From Notamacropus eugenii (Eukaryota; Chordata; Mammalia; Diprotodontia; Macropodidae): a stretch of 64,000 bases of DNA. Position numbers and translations under genes: made by a program. Where the stretch lies: NCBI RefSeq assembly GCF_028372415.1, contig NC_092875.1:147592856-147656855 (forward strand), in the 5' to 3' direction. The notes below the pieces were generated by a model that made no database searches, was not told where the DNA came from, and saw only the letters and a program-made list of their open reading frames with translations. Of this stretch, positions 12,315 to 23,784 are shown piece by piece (within the stretch, counting starts at the first letter, position 1; every line of letters begins with the position of its first letter).

Positions 12315-12324
12315 TAAGAAACAT

Positions 12325-13885
12325 GACCACCTGGATAAGAAGAGCATACATGAAGCTTTTGGCAGGAAGTTTTCCTTCAAATGACCATCTTTAAAAAAAG
12401 GCAGTTTTGCTGAAGGGGACATTGAAACTAAGAGAGAAAAGTTAAGAAAGGACAAGCATGAGAAAATTTACCAATCTGAAATTGTCAAAAAAGAAAGTCT
12501 GAGACTCAAATAATATTTGAGAAAGGGAGCAGAGGAAAGAATATTAGGAAATATAGAACCCCCCCGCCACAAGTTTAGTAATTAGTGTTATTCTGCTTCT
12601 TGTTGCTTTACTGTGGGAATCCGATTAGTTTGGGGAGTCTAGTTATATAGAAATCATATTATGTATGTATACTATGGCATAAAAGTTAATTTCAACATTC
12701 AGGAGAAATTGAGATGAATATTATGTCTGGTTACTAAGATAAGAGAGAACCTTCCAAAATAAATTACTTTGAAAGAGAAACACTGGTTTAGGAACAAGCA
12801 AGCAAATGGAATCTGAGAAGTTTTAGTTACAGAAAAATTTACGCTTATTTCAATCACACAGGCCCCAGTCCAAAATACTCTGCTACTAACACTACTTCTC
12901 ATCCTGTCAATTTGTGTACTGCTTCTTTAAAGTATACATGTTTTTTCAAATTGATTTTGGGGAAATTAAAGGGCCACAATTTACTTAACCTGAAATTTAT
13001 CCCAATCTTAAAAGTAACTCTAACAGGCCAAATTGAGAACGACATTTGAATTGCAGCAATCTGTTTCAGGGTTAGAATTTACTTTGGTGACTCTAATAAC
13101 TATATGGAAATTGATGCCTTGATTTATTCTGGCAGAAAGCTAATAAAGTAGATAGTAAAACACTCCTCTATTAATATAATGGGAGGGGGTTGAGGGGAAT
13201 AGTATGGAAGGAAAGAGAAAGAATATAGATAAAACTCAACAGGGAAAGGGGAAAAAAGTTTTCTACAAAAGACAAGACTAAATAGAACCAGAGGATTATC
13301 ATGTAATTGATATTGATGTGCAAATTCAAACAGCTTTGGGTCAAATAATTCAGCATATGTCCCTGTGTCTAAAATAAATCTGGCCAGACCCTAAGGAAAT
13401 CAGCTAGATAACAAACATCTCACTGGATCTTCATATTTGTTGAATAAAAAATGTATTTACAATCTGCCAATACGTGTGTTTGCCTAGTGTGACAGGATGA
13501 GTATAGAGCAGGCAGGAGAATGTACTGATATACATGTCTTACACACATATACATATAGTTGCAAACAATGTAAATTAAACAGATTGGTAAAACGCTTTCT
13601 GGGCTCACTCAAGATTTCTTTTTTAAATCTATCACAATTGAGGAGTATCATGTAGTGAAAGCACCTCCAGGTGCCTTCTAATAACAGCCAGAATAGTCTT
13701 AGTATCAGAAGGCTTATTATACAGTGCTGTCATGCCCAAATTATCTGCAGTAATATAGCTGCCACAGCTATATAAAGGATATGACAGGAATGGGACTTAG
13801 CAGTGAAGGTACAGGCCTGAGGAATTCCTTTGGTCACCAAACTCAATGTCTTCATAGCTATCATTAACCTTAATCCTTCTATATA
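12325..13885. other. Intergenic, no recognised feature
   Basis: AT-rich; short open frames lack codon bias or recognisable motifs. Nothing supported. Confidence 0.5.
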
Positions 13886-13887
13886 AT

Positions 13888-13945
13888 GGGTACATATACA
13901 TGTATATATGAATACACACACATACACATACATATACCCATGTAT
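13888..13945 (+). repeat. TA/CA-rich tract
   Basis: GTACATATACATGTATATATG followed by ACACACACATACACATACAT, a degenerate microsatellite. Confidence 0.75.
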
Positions 13946-14499
13946 ATTGTGTAGATGCTTCAGTTTTAGGCCTAGAGAAAAATGACCTAGGGTAATTTTT
14001 GGCAAAATTTTGAGAATTCATTTATGTCATTCTTGTCTAGGGTCCCTAAAAAGACAGGGCTGAGGGAGAAGAGCCTGGATTTTTGTGCTGTTTTCCTCAT
14101 CATCTCTTTTTCTCCAAAGGGGTTTCAAATCTTCTACTTTCCTATCTGGTCCTTTTTCCAAATTGGCCCTGCTTTGCCCTTTGATGGACAAGTGCTGTTT
14201 AGACAAGTTGTTTAAACCTCTTCGTTAATGAGAAGGTGGCAGGTTGCTAGTCTATGTTGGTCAATTTTGCTCATTTCTTCCTACAAAGACAATCCTCTTA
14301 TCTTTGGCCAATTCTTGTAAATGAATGGTATGGGTCACAAGGAAAATCAGGTGAAGGATGGAAAGTGGATGAAATCAAATGTAAATAAATCACTACAGAA
14401 AAGGTAACCGAAGTGCATGTTCTCCTCAGTGGGCCAACAGTATCTTCATATAAAAAAGACAGCATCCATACAGAAAACTCAATGTAACTTCATTTAACA

Positions 14500-14715
14500 C
14501 TTAAAGGTTTAGGACACACTTTTCATCCATTGTCTTGTTTGCTCTTCACAGTAAGACTATTATATAGATACTCCAGGCATTAGGATTTCCTGCTTTACAA
14601 ATGAAGAAACTGGAGCCCTTGGTCACATAGCTAGCCAGTGCCAGAAGCATGAATTGAAATTATCTCTGCAGACTTCAAGTTCAACTCTTTCCCTTATACC
14701 ACACCCTGCTCCTAA
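14500..14715 (-). mobile_element. MIR-type SINE, minus strand
   Basis: CATCCATTGTCTTGTTTGCTC, TTTACAAATGAAGAAACTGG, GGTCACATAGCTAGCCAGTG and CCTTATACCACACCCTGCTC. Confidence 0.65.
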
Positions 14716-14734
14716 GCAGTGCCAGGGCCTCGTT

Positions 14735-14885
14735 AATTTACAATATCCTTCCACTAACCAGGGAACAGGAAGGTTATGTCATATAGAGGGCAAGGGCTGT
14801 CCCCATTATTTCCTTTGTATCTCCCTATAGTGCCTGCAACATTGCTTCGTAAGCAACAGACACTCAATACAAATTGACTGACAAA
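14735..14885 (+). mobile_element. L2 3' tail
   Basis: GGGCAAGGGCTGTCCCCATT, CTATAGTGCCTGCAACATTG and ACACTCAATACAAATTGACTG form a diverged L2 end. Confidence 0.6.
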
Positions 14886-14899
14886 AGAAAGTCTAGTTC

Positions 14900-16015
14900 T
14901 ATTAGAATCACAGCTGTTTTCAATTCAGCTGATTCAATATTTCCCATCAGAAGTTGCTTTTAATCTCTTCCTATCACAGTTGGTTTATATGTATGTGCAG
15001 AGATACAGACAAAGCATACACAGCTGTTCTTTGTAATGAAAGCTAACTGCTGACCATGTACAGAAACCTGAATCACTATCAACACTAATTCAGCAGCAAT
15101 CCCCTGCCAGCAATCCTCTAGCTACTGCCTCCATGCTCCTTCAGTTTTGATGTGTATACTAGGGAAAGTCAGACTTACACAATCAGTGGGTTTTCCAGGT
15201 TTGAGATCTAAAAATCTAAGCTATTTATTCTAGTCACAAAAACAGAAAAGGAGCTAAAGGTCAGTAACACATAAAATAACCAAAAGGACAGAATGAAGTC
15301 GGGTCATTTTCCTTTTGCCTAACTACCACAGACACATCAATTGTATAATCAAATCTGAATCAACCTGTTTCTCTCATTAAGCTGATACAAGAGAGGTAAG
15401 GAAGAAAGAAAAATTAAGGAGTGGGGTTGTGAATTTACAGAAAGAATAACCCTGAGGCATTTTTCTAAAACAGAATGTATGTACTAGAATCACAGACACC
15501 AAATTTTGGAGCTAGAAGGAAGTGTAGAGAACATCTGGTCCGACATATTTCAAAGACAAAGACACTCAAATGAATTATCCCTGGCTCAAATGGAGATTAC
15601 GGGCCCTTATTATGCCTTATAAAAACTGAAAAAGAAATGCATTTTCCCTGAGAGTTTCCCATTAATATCTCTTTGTACAAAATGCCCCAAATTTAAACAT
15701 TACAAAGTTAGGACAGGATTCTCTCAATTGGCTTCACATTTTAAAACCAATGTAGCTAGATAAAAGGAATCCTTTAAATCTTTAACCTGGATGTGTTTTA
15801 ACAGAACTGGGGCGCCCTCTTGTGGGGAAATGCAAAAATCAATACCTGAGGTTTGTTTTGTTTTATTTTAATGTCAGAACTCACAGCTTTGATTTTTTTA
15901 AAATGTCAGCATTTACACGGCACTTCACATTTAAGAAATCACTGCATACACACTGTCATGTGATCTGCAACATATCTACAATACGCCTCCCTTCTCTCCT
16001 ATGACACTTCCATTA
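14900..16015. other. Intergenic, no recognised feature
   Basis: A MIR-like trace at about 15490-15560 (CACAGACACCAAATTTTGGA) is too worn to call. Otherwise nothing seen. Confidence 0.4.
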
Positions 16016-16019
16016 CTGG

Positions 16020-16620
16020 TGAAGACCCACATGACCTCACGCCCTGGACTACTGCAACACCAAACGGGTGGGTCAGCCTGCCTCAAGCCTCTCCCGACTC
16101 CAATCTGTTCTCCATTCCATCGCTAACGGGATTTTCCAAAAAACACATCCAGCCATGTCAGTGCCTACTCCATAAACAAGTGGCTTCTTTCACCTCTGGG
16201 AGCAAACACAAAATGCTCTGTTGGACATTCAAAGCTCTTCATCATAGAGGCCCACTCCTACCTTTATGGCCTTCCATCTTACTCCCCACCACACTGTTTG
16301 ATACAATGACACCAGCTGCTTTCTGGCTGTTTGAGGAATAAGATACCATCTCACTGCTCTGAGCATTTTCTCTGACCGTCTCCCATGCCTCCTCATCTCT
16401 GCCTCCTGGCTTCCCCGGCTTTTTTTACATCCCAACTAAAAGTGCATCTTCTACGGGAAGCCTTTCCCAATCCCTCTTAATTCTAGTGCCTTCCTGTTTA
16501 TCCTGTAAATAGTGTTTGTACCTATTTGTTTTTTGTCTTACCATTACATTGTAAAGACCTTGAGAAAGACTGTCTTTTGCTCTCTTTACATCCACAGTGC
16601 TTAGCACAGTGGCTGAAGGG
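16020..16620 (+). mobile_element. L2 3' end (600 bp)
   Basis: CTGGACTACTGCAACACCAA through ATTCAAAGCTCTTCATCATA, GGGAAGCCTTTCCCAATCCC and CACAGTGCTTAGCACAGTGG. Order and motifs are those of the L2 ORF2 end and 3'UTR. Confidence 0.85.
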
Positions 16621-16678
16621 GAAGGGAAAAGGATACTGGGGAAAATTTCAGTCATGTTGAAAAAAAAAGAAAATAAAT

Positions 16679-16684
16679 TTTATT
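16679..16684 (-). promoter_or_regulatory. Possible distal poly(A) signal AATAAA
   Basis: AATAAA on the minus strand is followed at once by a U-rich run (about 16661-16678). If used, it would give a 3'UTR near 2.9 kb covering the repeat-poor stretch 16.7-19.5 kb. The neighbouring plus-strand L2 ends at about 16620, so the A/T run could also be repeat debris. Confidence 0.3.
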
Positions 16685-16689
16685 GAAAA

Positions 16690-19022
16690 AAAGTTACTAG
16701 AGCCCCATTCTATCTGAGCAAAGTAAAGGGAGTGGAATTGAAGGAGCACTTCTCTTCATTAACAGCTCATTGCCACAGCCTTCCTACATAAATGGAAAAA
16801 AATAAAAAGAAGATAGAAGTAGTTCTATTCTAACCCAACATGTTTATTCCCCAAAAGCACTGCTATGCAAAATTGTGCAATAAATACCGCTGAGCTTATG
16901 AAGAAAATGGGATAAAGAACCCTATTCTACTCTTAAAAACTTTGGAGTAACATATAAAAGACAGGACACTAATAAAAATGGCAGTACAGTTTTATACACA
17001 TAAAATGGTGAATACAAAAATTCTACGATAGTGGCCACCTCTGTGGCCTGGCTGGGGCTGCTGCTACCCCTGCCCCTGCCCTTCCTCACCTCATCCCATG
17101 TAAGGTGTAAAAGCTGTGGAAGAAGGGCATGGGAGTGTTGCAACCAGCCCTCTTCAGACCCTCACTTCTACTGCACCAAAAAACATAAAACAAACATGGC
17201 ATTTCACTCTGAATAAGGCCAGAAGTTTGCTTGTGGAAATGAGAATTGGAAAGATTGCAACTTGTGAGTTACTGTGAAATGGCACAGTCTTCTGAGTTCT
17301 CTCACTGTTTCTCAAGTAAGAATTTGACATTTGTGTCATCAAAATATTCCCTAATGTACTGCTTGTGTTGGAAAAAAAATTGCATTTCTGAAATATGTAT
17401 CAGAGTAGAACTGAGCGTCCAAAGAAACATCCATATTCTATGTATATAAACCTGCATGACTGTGTGAATGTATGTATGTATGTACTGTCACACATAATGT
17501 TATTCTTGCACAGTACTACTGTGTCTTCAGAGTACACAGAGATAGGGATCTCAAAATTCTGAAATTAAACTCAATGAATAAGAAACCATTTGAATACCTG
17601 GATGACAGACCTGATAGCAGAACAAATCGAAGCCAAAAATGTAGGGGCATTTAAAACAAAGGGGGTGACATATTCATCTACTATAACAACATCAACTTTA
17701 GAACCTTTGTATAACTCCAAACACCATCATACTGCTCGCCCACTTCTAAGGAAATTTAAAGCAAAAGTAGAACCTGAAGAGCAAATAAATTTACAAGATA
17801 AGGAAATATCATTTTTGCTGACTTTGATGCTAAGCTGATACCTAGCAGCTCAGATGGGGCAGACTAGGAGCTTTATAAAGAAGAAAAAATATCTCCAAAA
17901 TGATGAAGGTGACACCCAGAAGGCTCTGCATGACCAAAAATGCAGGTTAAAGTGACAGGGTACGTGGATCAGATAGCCTGAGAGCTGCAAGCTGCTGAGA
18001 ACACAGACCTAAAAAGAAGCACTAGTAGCCCGTGACCACCTTGATGGCACTTAGCATGTCTTCTTGTGTACATCACCCCCTAGAGCACCTAGAATAGTAA
18101 GTACTTTGTATGCAGCAGGTTCTCAAAACTCGCTGGCTGAATTTTTCAAAATCCTAATACAAATCAAACCAGCCTAATGAAATATTCGAAGCACAGATTT
18201 TCATGTGAAGTTTGTAGGGTAATTATTCCTATTATTCTTTGTATGACCCTGTAATGAACTTAACTGAAGGAAATTGGGTCACCTATGAGCAAAGACAAAT
18301 GATTCAGAAAGTCAGAGAATTGTCTTTCAGCTCTAGTAGCTAAAATGGAGTAAAACATACATCACAGAAAAAACAGGTGACAGGAAGGCTAGATATCACA
18401 CTGGTAACAAGAGGCTAAAATGATTAACTACAGTGGGAATAAAAACCACCTCAAAAACATTTCCTCCCAAAGAAAATCAACTTATCAACATTTAAGTTTG
18501 AAAGGCTTTTCCTTTACAAAATGCACATTACTAGATTTTTTAAAAGTTTCTTCTGAAAGCTAAGTCATGTTGTTTCCATTAGCACAATATTCTATAAAAT
18601 AGTCACAATCATCAGGCTTCAGAAAAAAATGAAAAGGATCCCTTTATAACTAATAAAAGGCCAAAACTTTTTAATGACTTGAAAATAACTCAATTGACTG
18701 AAGATGCATAGTTTTGCTGGACTTTATTCAAAATTAGACCTAGTTCTCAATCATTTAAGAATACCAAAAGTTTGGTGACCAGATATAAACACCCATATGT
18801 TTTGAAAAATGAACTCCAACATCACATTGTGTGTTATGAGGCAAATTTGGCACAGTAAGATAATCTGTGGAAAGCAAACACAAACTGAATAGAAGGCAGC
18901 TTGCCCCCTGCAGCATGTAACAAACATCTCAAAGTGGTATAGCAGCAGCTAGTCAGCAGTGATCTTAGTTACTGAACTCTCCGACCAACGTTTGGAGAAG
19001 TTATGCACACCACCACACACCT
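16690..19022. other. Repeat-poor stretch below the gene; unrecognised ORF fragments
   Basis: About 2.3 kb is nearly free of recognisable LINE or SINE matter; only an L2-like tail at 18045-18155 stands out. Short open stretches on the plus strand (17031-17216, 17590-17838) include a run reading RKFKAKVEPEEQINLQDKEI, with other frames open nearby (EYLDDRPDSRTNRSQKC). That would suit a frameshifted old retrocopy, but I recognise no parent gene. It could instead be a long ATP6V1C1 3'UTR read on the opposite strand. No function is assigned. Confidence 0.3.
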
Positions 19023-19547
19023 TTGCACAGGTAACTTTATTCTCGCCTGTGGGTGCTGACAGTGCTCACAGATTGTTGTTGGAAATATCCAGAAAACACA
19101 TACCTGAATATTGTCACTTTTTTTTACATCACAAGTCAATAACTATTTAACAGTTACAGCTACTAAATACAGGGAACAAAATGGTACAAATGTTTACACA
19201 TTTTCCTCATAAACAAGGTCTTTGTGAACAATACTAATGAGTTTACTGAAGGCATACCACTACAACGATGAAGAAAAATCTTTTCTTAAATATACTAATC
19301 TGTTTATAAATAAACTCTGATTTTTTTCAGTACACATTTACAGACCTGATCAATAAAAAGCAACAAATACTCTTCTTTGAAAGGAAAATATCAAGAGATG
19401 GACCACTATGGGAATTTTCACCTAAGGAAAGGGACTAAGAAGCAAGCATTGGATTAATAGAGAGTTGAAAGTATAGGCATACTTCAACCTCACTTCTGTT
19501 CACATACACCAACACTAGGGAAGGATTGTCAATATTGGGGACCATTT
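19023..19547 (-). other. ATP6V1C1: ATP6V1C1 3'UTR (proximal form, inferred)
   Basis: The roughly 525 nt after the stop codon contain no recognisable interspersed repeat. They end just past a canonical AATAAA with a GU-rich element behind it. The end point is inferred from these signals alone. A longer form reaching about 16.66 kb is possible. Confidence 0.7.
19036..19041 (-). promoter_or_regulatory. Proximal poly(A) signal AATAAA
   Basis: AATAAA on the minus strand is followed after about 13 nt by a CA and then by a dense GU block (19008-19022, GTGTGTGGTGGTGTG). Signal, cleavage dinucleotide and downstream element sit at the spacing expected of a strong mammalian poly(A) site. It is about 510 nt after the ATP6V1C1 stop. 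Confidence 0.75.
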
Positions 19548-19643
19548 TTACTTGAATTCCAATAGATTGCAATCAATCTTGTAGTACACATAGGGATAAT
19601 ATTCCTGTTGACTGAGATTTAAGCCTGGAATATCCATGGGAGC
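19548..19643 (-). CDS. ATP6V1C1: ATP6V1C1 exon 13: residues 352-382 and stop
   Basis: The last exon has acceptor CTTTCAATAG. It encodes [20 protein letters not shown] then [11 protein letters not shown], and a TAA at 19548-19550. The tail [15 protein letters not shown] is the diagnostic C-terminus of isoform C1 and appears unchanged. The exon continues as 3'UTR towards lower coordinates. The intron before it (19644-28688) is the longest complete one in the gene and holds a solo LTR and the L1/HAL1 cluster. Confidence 0.98.
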
Positions 19644-19979
19644 CTATTGAAAGAGAAAAAAAAATTTAAAGTTAACACTTTTAAAAACAAATATAAAGAA
19701 CACTCACATCTCTAAAAATAAAATGTTTACTTTCAGTTTTCACATCCCGGTAACAAGCGGACCTCGAGGACGCCGGTCTGCTCCCCCAATATGGCAACAA
19801 AGTGAAGTATCTGGTTCAGACCTGAGGTGTACCAATAACAACTTCACTTACTATATATGAATGCCGTAAGATACTCACTGCTGACTATGCTTACTTCAGT
19901 AACATATTTTGGCCAATTCTATAACGCAGCACTTAATTTTCTGATTTACTTCTAAGAGGAATAGTTTGGTGTAAGAGCT

Positions 19980-20110
19980 ATCAAAGGCTGAACTAGGGAG
20001 CAAGGAAGACGTGGACTCAAATAGCACTTCTGACACTACTAATTAGGTGATGAAGGGCAAATCTCTGAGCCTCAGACAACTCTTTAAGACTGTAAGATAA
20101 GTGGGATGCA
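19980..20110 (+). mobile_element. MIR-type SINE, decayed
   Basis: GGAAGACGTGGACTCAAATA, CTCTGAGCCTCAGACAACTC and AGACTGTAAGATAAGTGGGA, in the last intron. Confidence 0.45.
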
Positions 20111-20674
20111 AACTTGAAGTTAGAGGGGAAAGCTTCCCACCCTGACAAATCTACAAGGGCATGATCTGTTGAATTTTTTTCTAATATGAACAATTAGTTT
20201 TTAATCAAGCTAACAGAAATGTTTAAGGTGCTACCACAGCAACACCGAAAGGGAAAACAAACAACTACAATCAGCTAGTTTCAATTTTTTAAAGAGAAAT
20301 ATGTATTTCTAAGGGCCATTCCAGCTCTATGCAATGAATATAAGGGCCACAAATCTTTCCCTTTTCCTATCATATGATTTTTAAAATAGAGGAAGAAATG
20401 GTTCATTTAAAAAGGCTAACTTGCAAACACAATACAGTTTTGTTTTGTTCTCTGAGAATCTACAACAAACACTAAATTGAACAATAAAATAACTGCTTAT
20501 TTGCATATTCTTTGCAATTCACAAATGTTATATAATAATGACTGGTTTTTTCAAAAGGCTAAGCAGCAAAAGATAGAATTTAACAGCATATAGTGGGTAA
20601 AGGCTTTATTATACTTTAATCAGGGCAGAACAACATAAAGCACTTTATAGTCAAAGACAACACACCCCAACACT

Positions 20675-20680
20675 CAACAT
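20675..20680 (+). repeat. Target-site duplication, left copy (solo LTR)
   Basis: CAACAT directly precedes the TGTTGGGG terminus and is repeated exactly after the AACA terminus. Confidence 0.85.
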
Positions 20681-21267
20681 TGTTGGGGGTGTAAGCTCAG
20701 TTTCCCTTGGACAGTCTTGGGCAGGTAAAGGTGAGGACTTCTAAACCTGAGAGTTCTCATGAGGCCCCCCAAGGAACAGCTGGGAATTGAGGCGTGAGAC
20801 ACGGGCTATCTCATGCATTTCCGCCTCTTCTCCGTGGGAAACTTGCTGGGAAGAGCATCCCACCCTTGAGATTGGCCCATGGTCTGAGCACACCTGTTGT
20901 TGACTAGCTAAAGGCTGAGAGCAGGCACAGTATTCACATGCAAACTATGCGGCAGGAGAGCTTAAGTAGGGACAGGAAAGCCTGAAGGCGCTCTTCATGC
21001 TGAGGGGCCCTTAGAGGGCAGAGGGTCCCTCCCCTCTCCTGCTCCCATCCTCTTGCTGTACGATCTTTGCCCCCTGGGAGGAGGAGGATTCCTCTCTCCT
21101 GAGGAAGAATTCACCCTGCACATGTAACTAAGACCCTGAATAAAGCCTAACCCTTGTTCGACTTTGGAAAGTCTCTTCTCTCAATACGTTTATCCGGTTT
21201 GGCCACCGAAGACCTGCGACAGGTGAAAGGTAAGACTCGGGTAGCCCATCAGCCTCAAGGCTGAACA
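20681..21267 (+). mobile_element. Solo LTR of an endogenous retrovirus
   Basis: A 587-bp element starts TGTTGGGG and ends GCTGAACA, so the termini form TGTT/AACA. It is flanked by an exact 6-bp duplication, CAACAT (20675-20680 and 21268-21273). It is more GC-rich than its surroundings and carries an AATAAA at 21139-21144 followed by a T/C-rich section, as in an R/U5 region. No internal gag, pol or env sequence is present, so this is a recombined single LTR. A 6-bp duplication is typical of betaretrovirus-like (class II) elements. It lies in the last intron of ATP6V1C1, antisense to the gene. The clean ends and exact duplication suggest a fairly recent insertion. Confidence 0.88.
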
Positions 21268-21273
21268 CAACAT
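21268..21273 (+). repeat. Target-site duplication, right copy (solo LTR)
   Basis: CAACAT directly follows the LTR 3' terminus and is identical to the left copy. Confidence 0.85.
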
Positions 21274-22079
21274 AACACAAACAACTCTTGAAGTGCTGCC
21301 AATATATGTTTTAGCATGAGGACTCAGTATTAAAAATCATGGGAGAATTTAGGGACTACGATGAAATATTTGGAATACAGAATGAAAAGGCAGTGAGCAT
21401 CGTAAGTATTCTCCTTAGTCTGAAATGACGGTTTGCACCTAAACTTTTGCATTTATTTGTCAGTTCTAGTAAACACAATCAGGAAACTTAGGTGAAATTA
21501 CACTATATGCACGCAGTTGACAGGAATGCTACACTACCTTCAGTGTCTCTGACAAAAATAATCATCATTCTTAAGTACCTTATATTGACAATGCTTCTTT
21601 GATGTGATCAGTTTTATTCCTTTTTCTAAGTAATTCTGGGATTATGAAATAAATGACAATATCTTATTAGATACAGATAAGGAATGAGTCTACTGCAAGC
21701 TTACACTCTCCTGATTTAAAGACCTCATTTCCTTCTGAGAGCTCTAAATAAACAAAGTGAATCCTACAGAATAAGGCTTTACATTCTGCTAACTTGTTAG
21801 TAAATACAATTTTACCTGCCAACTGGACCTTAATCAACAGTCAAGATCTACTTGAAAGGAGACACAATCTCCGGCTCCAAGCACTCTCTTTATCGTTGCA
21901 CAACTGCTAAAGAAGGTATGACACAGCAAGTGACCAGGTAATGGATGCAGCCTCAGGAAGAAGTCAAAGGACAGGTTGCTTTAGTGAGAAAGTCTTTGGA
22001 AAAGTTGTTCTTAACTTCTACCCTGAGGGACTAGCAACAATTCCATACAAAGAAAACTATTATCCCTGCACTAGAAAAG

Positions 22080-22610
22080 CTAGCTGTGGCAGTAAGAGAA
22101 GGAAAAGAAACTGAAGGTTTTAGAACAGGCAATGAGGAAACACCCTCTGCGGATGACATGTGGGAATATGCAGAGAATCTCAGAGAATCAACTAAAAAAC
22201 CAGTTGAAACTATTAAAAACTTCAGCAAATTGCAGGAAATAAAACAAACTCACATAAATCATCAGAATTTCTATATATTATCAACAAAGTCTAGCAGACA
22301 AGACAGAAAAAAAATTCCAATTAAAAAAACTGCAGACAATGTGAAATGCTTGGGCGTTTACCTGCCAAGAAAAACTCAGGAACTATATGAACAGTTACAA
22401 AACACTTCTCACACAAATAAAGTCAGATCTAATCAACTGGAGAAATACTGTCATGGGTAGACCAAGCCAATATAATAAAAATGACAATTCTACCTAACTG
22501 ATTTACTTATTAAGTGTCATATCAAACTACCAAAAAAGTACTTTATACAGCTAGAAAAATATCAAAATTCATCTGGAAAAACAAAAGGTCTGCTGTGCAA
22601 TAATAATGAG
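22080..22610 (+). mobile_element. L1 ORF2 fragment (reverse-transcriptase region)
   Basis: An open stretch (22086-22460) reads SADDMWEYAENLRESTKKPV then ETIKNFSK, corresponding to the L1 reverse-transcriptase catalytic (F)ADD block and following helix. VKCLGVYLPRKTQELYEQ follows, matching the KYLGI/VxLxKxTxxLY block. FIWKNKRS-like sequence appears at about 22570. Frameshifted and dead. Confidence 0.75.
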
Positions 22611-22960
22611 CTGGATGATTTTAGAAAAATATGGAAAGATTTGCATGAAATGGTGAAGAGTAAAATGAGCAGAACCAAGAGAATACTGTATACAGTAACA
22701 GAAAGAGTCCTAAGAAAAACTATGACTGACTAACTCATTTTAAGTATTATAAATACTAACCTACAAAGGACCTGTGAAGGAAGATGTAGAGTGTGTATAT
22801 TATGGTTTTACATATTTGTGTCTAATGGTATCCTTCTCCAGGGCAGGGTTGGGGAAGGAAGAAGAAAAAAAATAAAGGAAATGTTCTCTTTTTTTGGTCT
22901 TTTTGTATTTCAGTTCAAAATTAATTTAAAAATTAAAAAAAAAAATACGTCAAAAATATG
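22611..22960 (+). mobile_element. L1-family 3' end
   Basis: ATGGAAAGATTTGCATGAAA, GAGCAGAACCAAGAGAATAC and a 3'UTR-like tract ending in an A-rich run at about 22930-22946. It follows the ORF2 fragment after an internal deletion and is probably the same insertion. Confidence 0.65.
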
Positions 22961-22964
22961 AAGA

Positions 22965-23780
22965 CTATCAAAGGAATCAATAGAAAAAAAATGTGAAGGA
23001 AGGCAGCCTAGCAGTACCACATCTCCAATTGTATTAGAAAGCAGTAATCATCACAACAATCTTGGCACTGGCTAAGAAATAGAATGGTGGATCAGTGCAA
23101 TGGATAAGGTACACAATATATAGTACTAAGTGTCCATAGTAATCTAGTGTTTGATAATCCCAAAGAACCAAGCTTTTGGGAAAAGAATTGACTATCTGAC
23201 AAAAACTGCTGAGAAAACCAGAAAGCAGTTTTGTTGAAAACTAAGTACTGATGAACATGTCACACTGTATACCAAGATATGATCAAAATGCGCACATGAT
23301 TTAGAATAAAAGATAAAAGCAAATTAAGGGAGCAAGGAATACTCTACCTGTCAGATCTATGAATAAGAGAAGAATCTGTGACCAAACAAGAGATAGATAA
23401 AATGGATAAATTTAATTACGTTAAATTAAAAAGTTTTTGACCAATCAAAACCAATGCAGCCAAGACTAAAAGGAAAGTAGACTGGGGGAAAATTTTACAG
23501 CAGGTTTCTATGACAAAGGCCTCATTTCTCAAACATAAAGAGAACTGAGTCAGATTTATAAGAATATTCCCCAGCTGATAAATGGTCAAAGGATATGAAC
23601 AAGCAGTTTTCAGATGATCAAAGCTATCTACAGTCTTATGAAAACATCCTCTCAATCACTACTGATAAGAGAAATGCAAATTAAAACAACTCTGAGACAC
23701 CACCTTACATCTATAAGATTGGCTAACATGACAGAAAAGGAAAATGGTAAATGATGAAGGAAATGTGGGAAAATTGAAAC
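22965..23780 (+). mobile_element. L1 ORF2 C-terminal half fragment
   Basis: Broken reading frame with L1 ORF2 landmarks: GGLAVPHLQLYYKA-like sequence at about 23000, a WEKN block near 23180, then the AAAGGCCTCATTTCTCAAAC and CAGCTGATAAATGGTCAAAGG motifs, seen again at 25350. It joins the HAL1-like element at about 23785. Confidence 0.7.
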
Positions 23781-23784
23781 ACTA

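Noticed and set aside
1..16600. Neighbouring gene (BAALC lies next to ATP6V1C1 in human)
   Set aside because: No exon of BAALC or any other gene could be recognised in this flank.
22086..22460. 124-codon open frame with a catalytic-type ADD motif
   Set aside because: L1 ORF2 reverse-transcriptase fragment, truncated both sides; no independent retron- or telomerase-like system.
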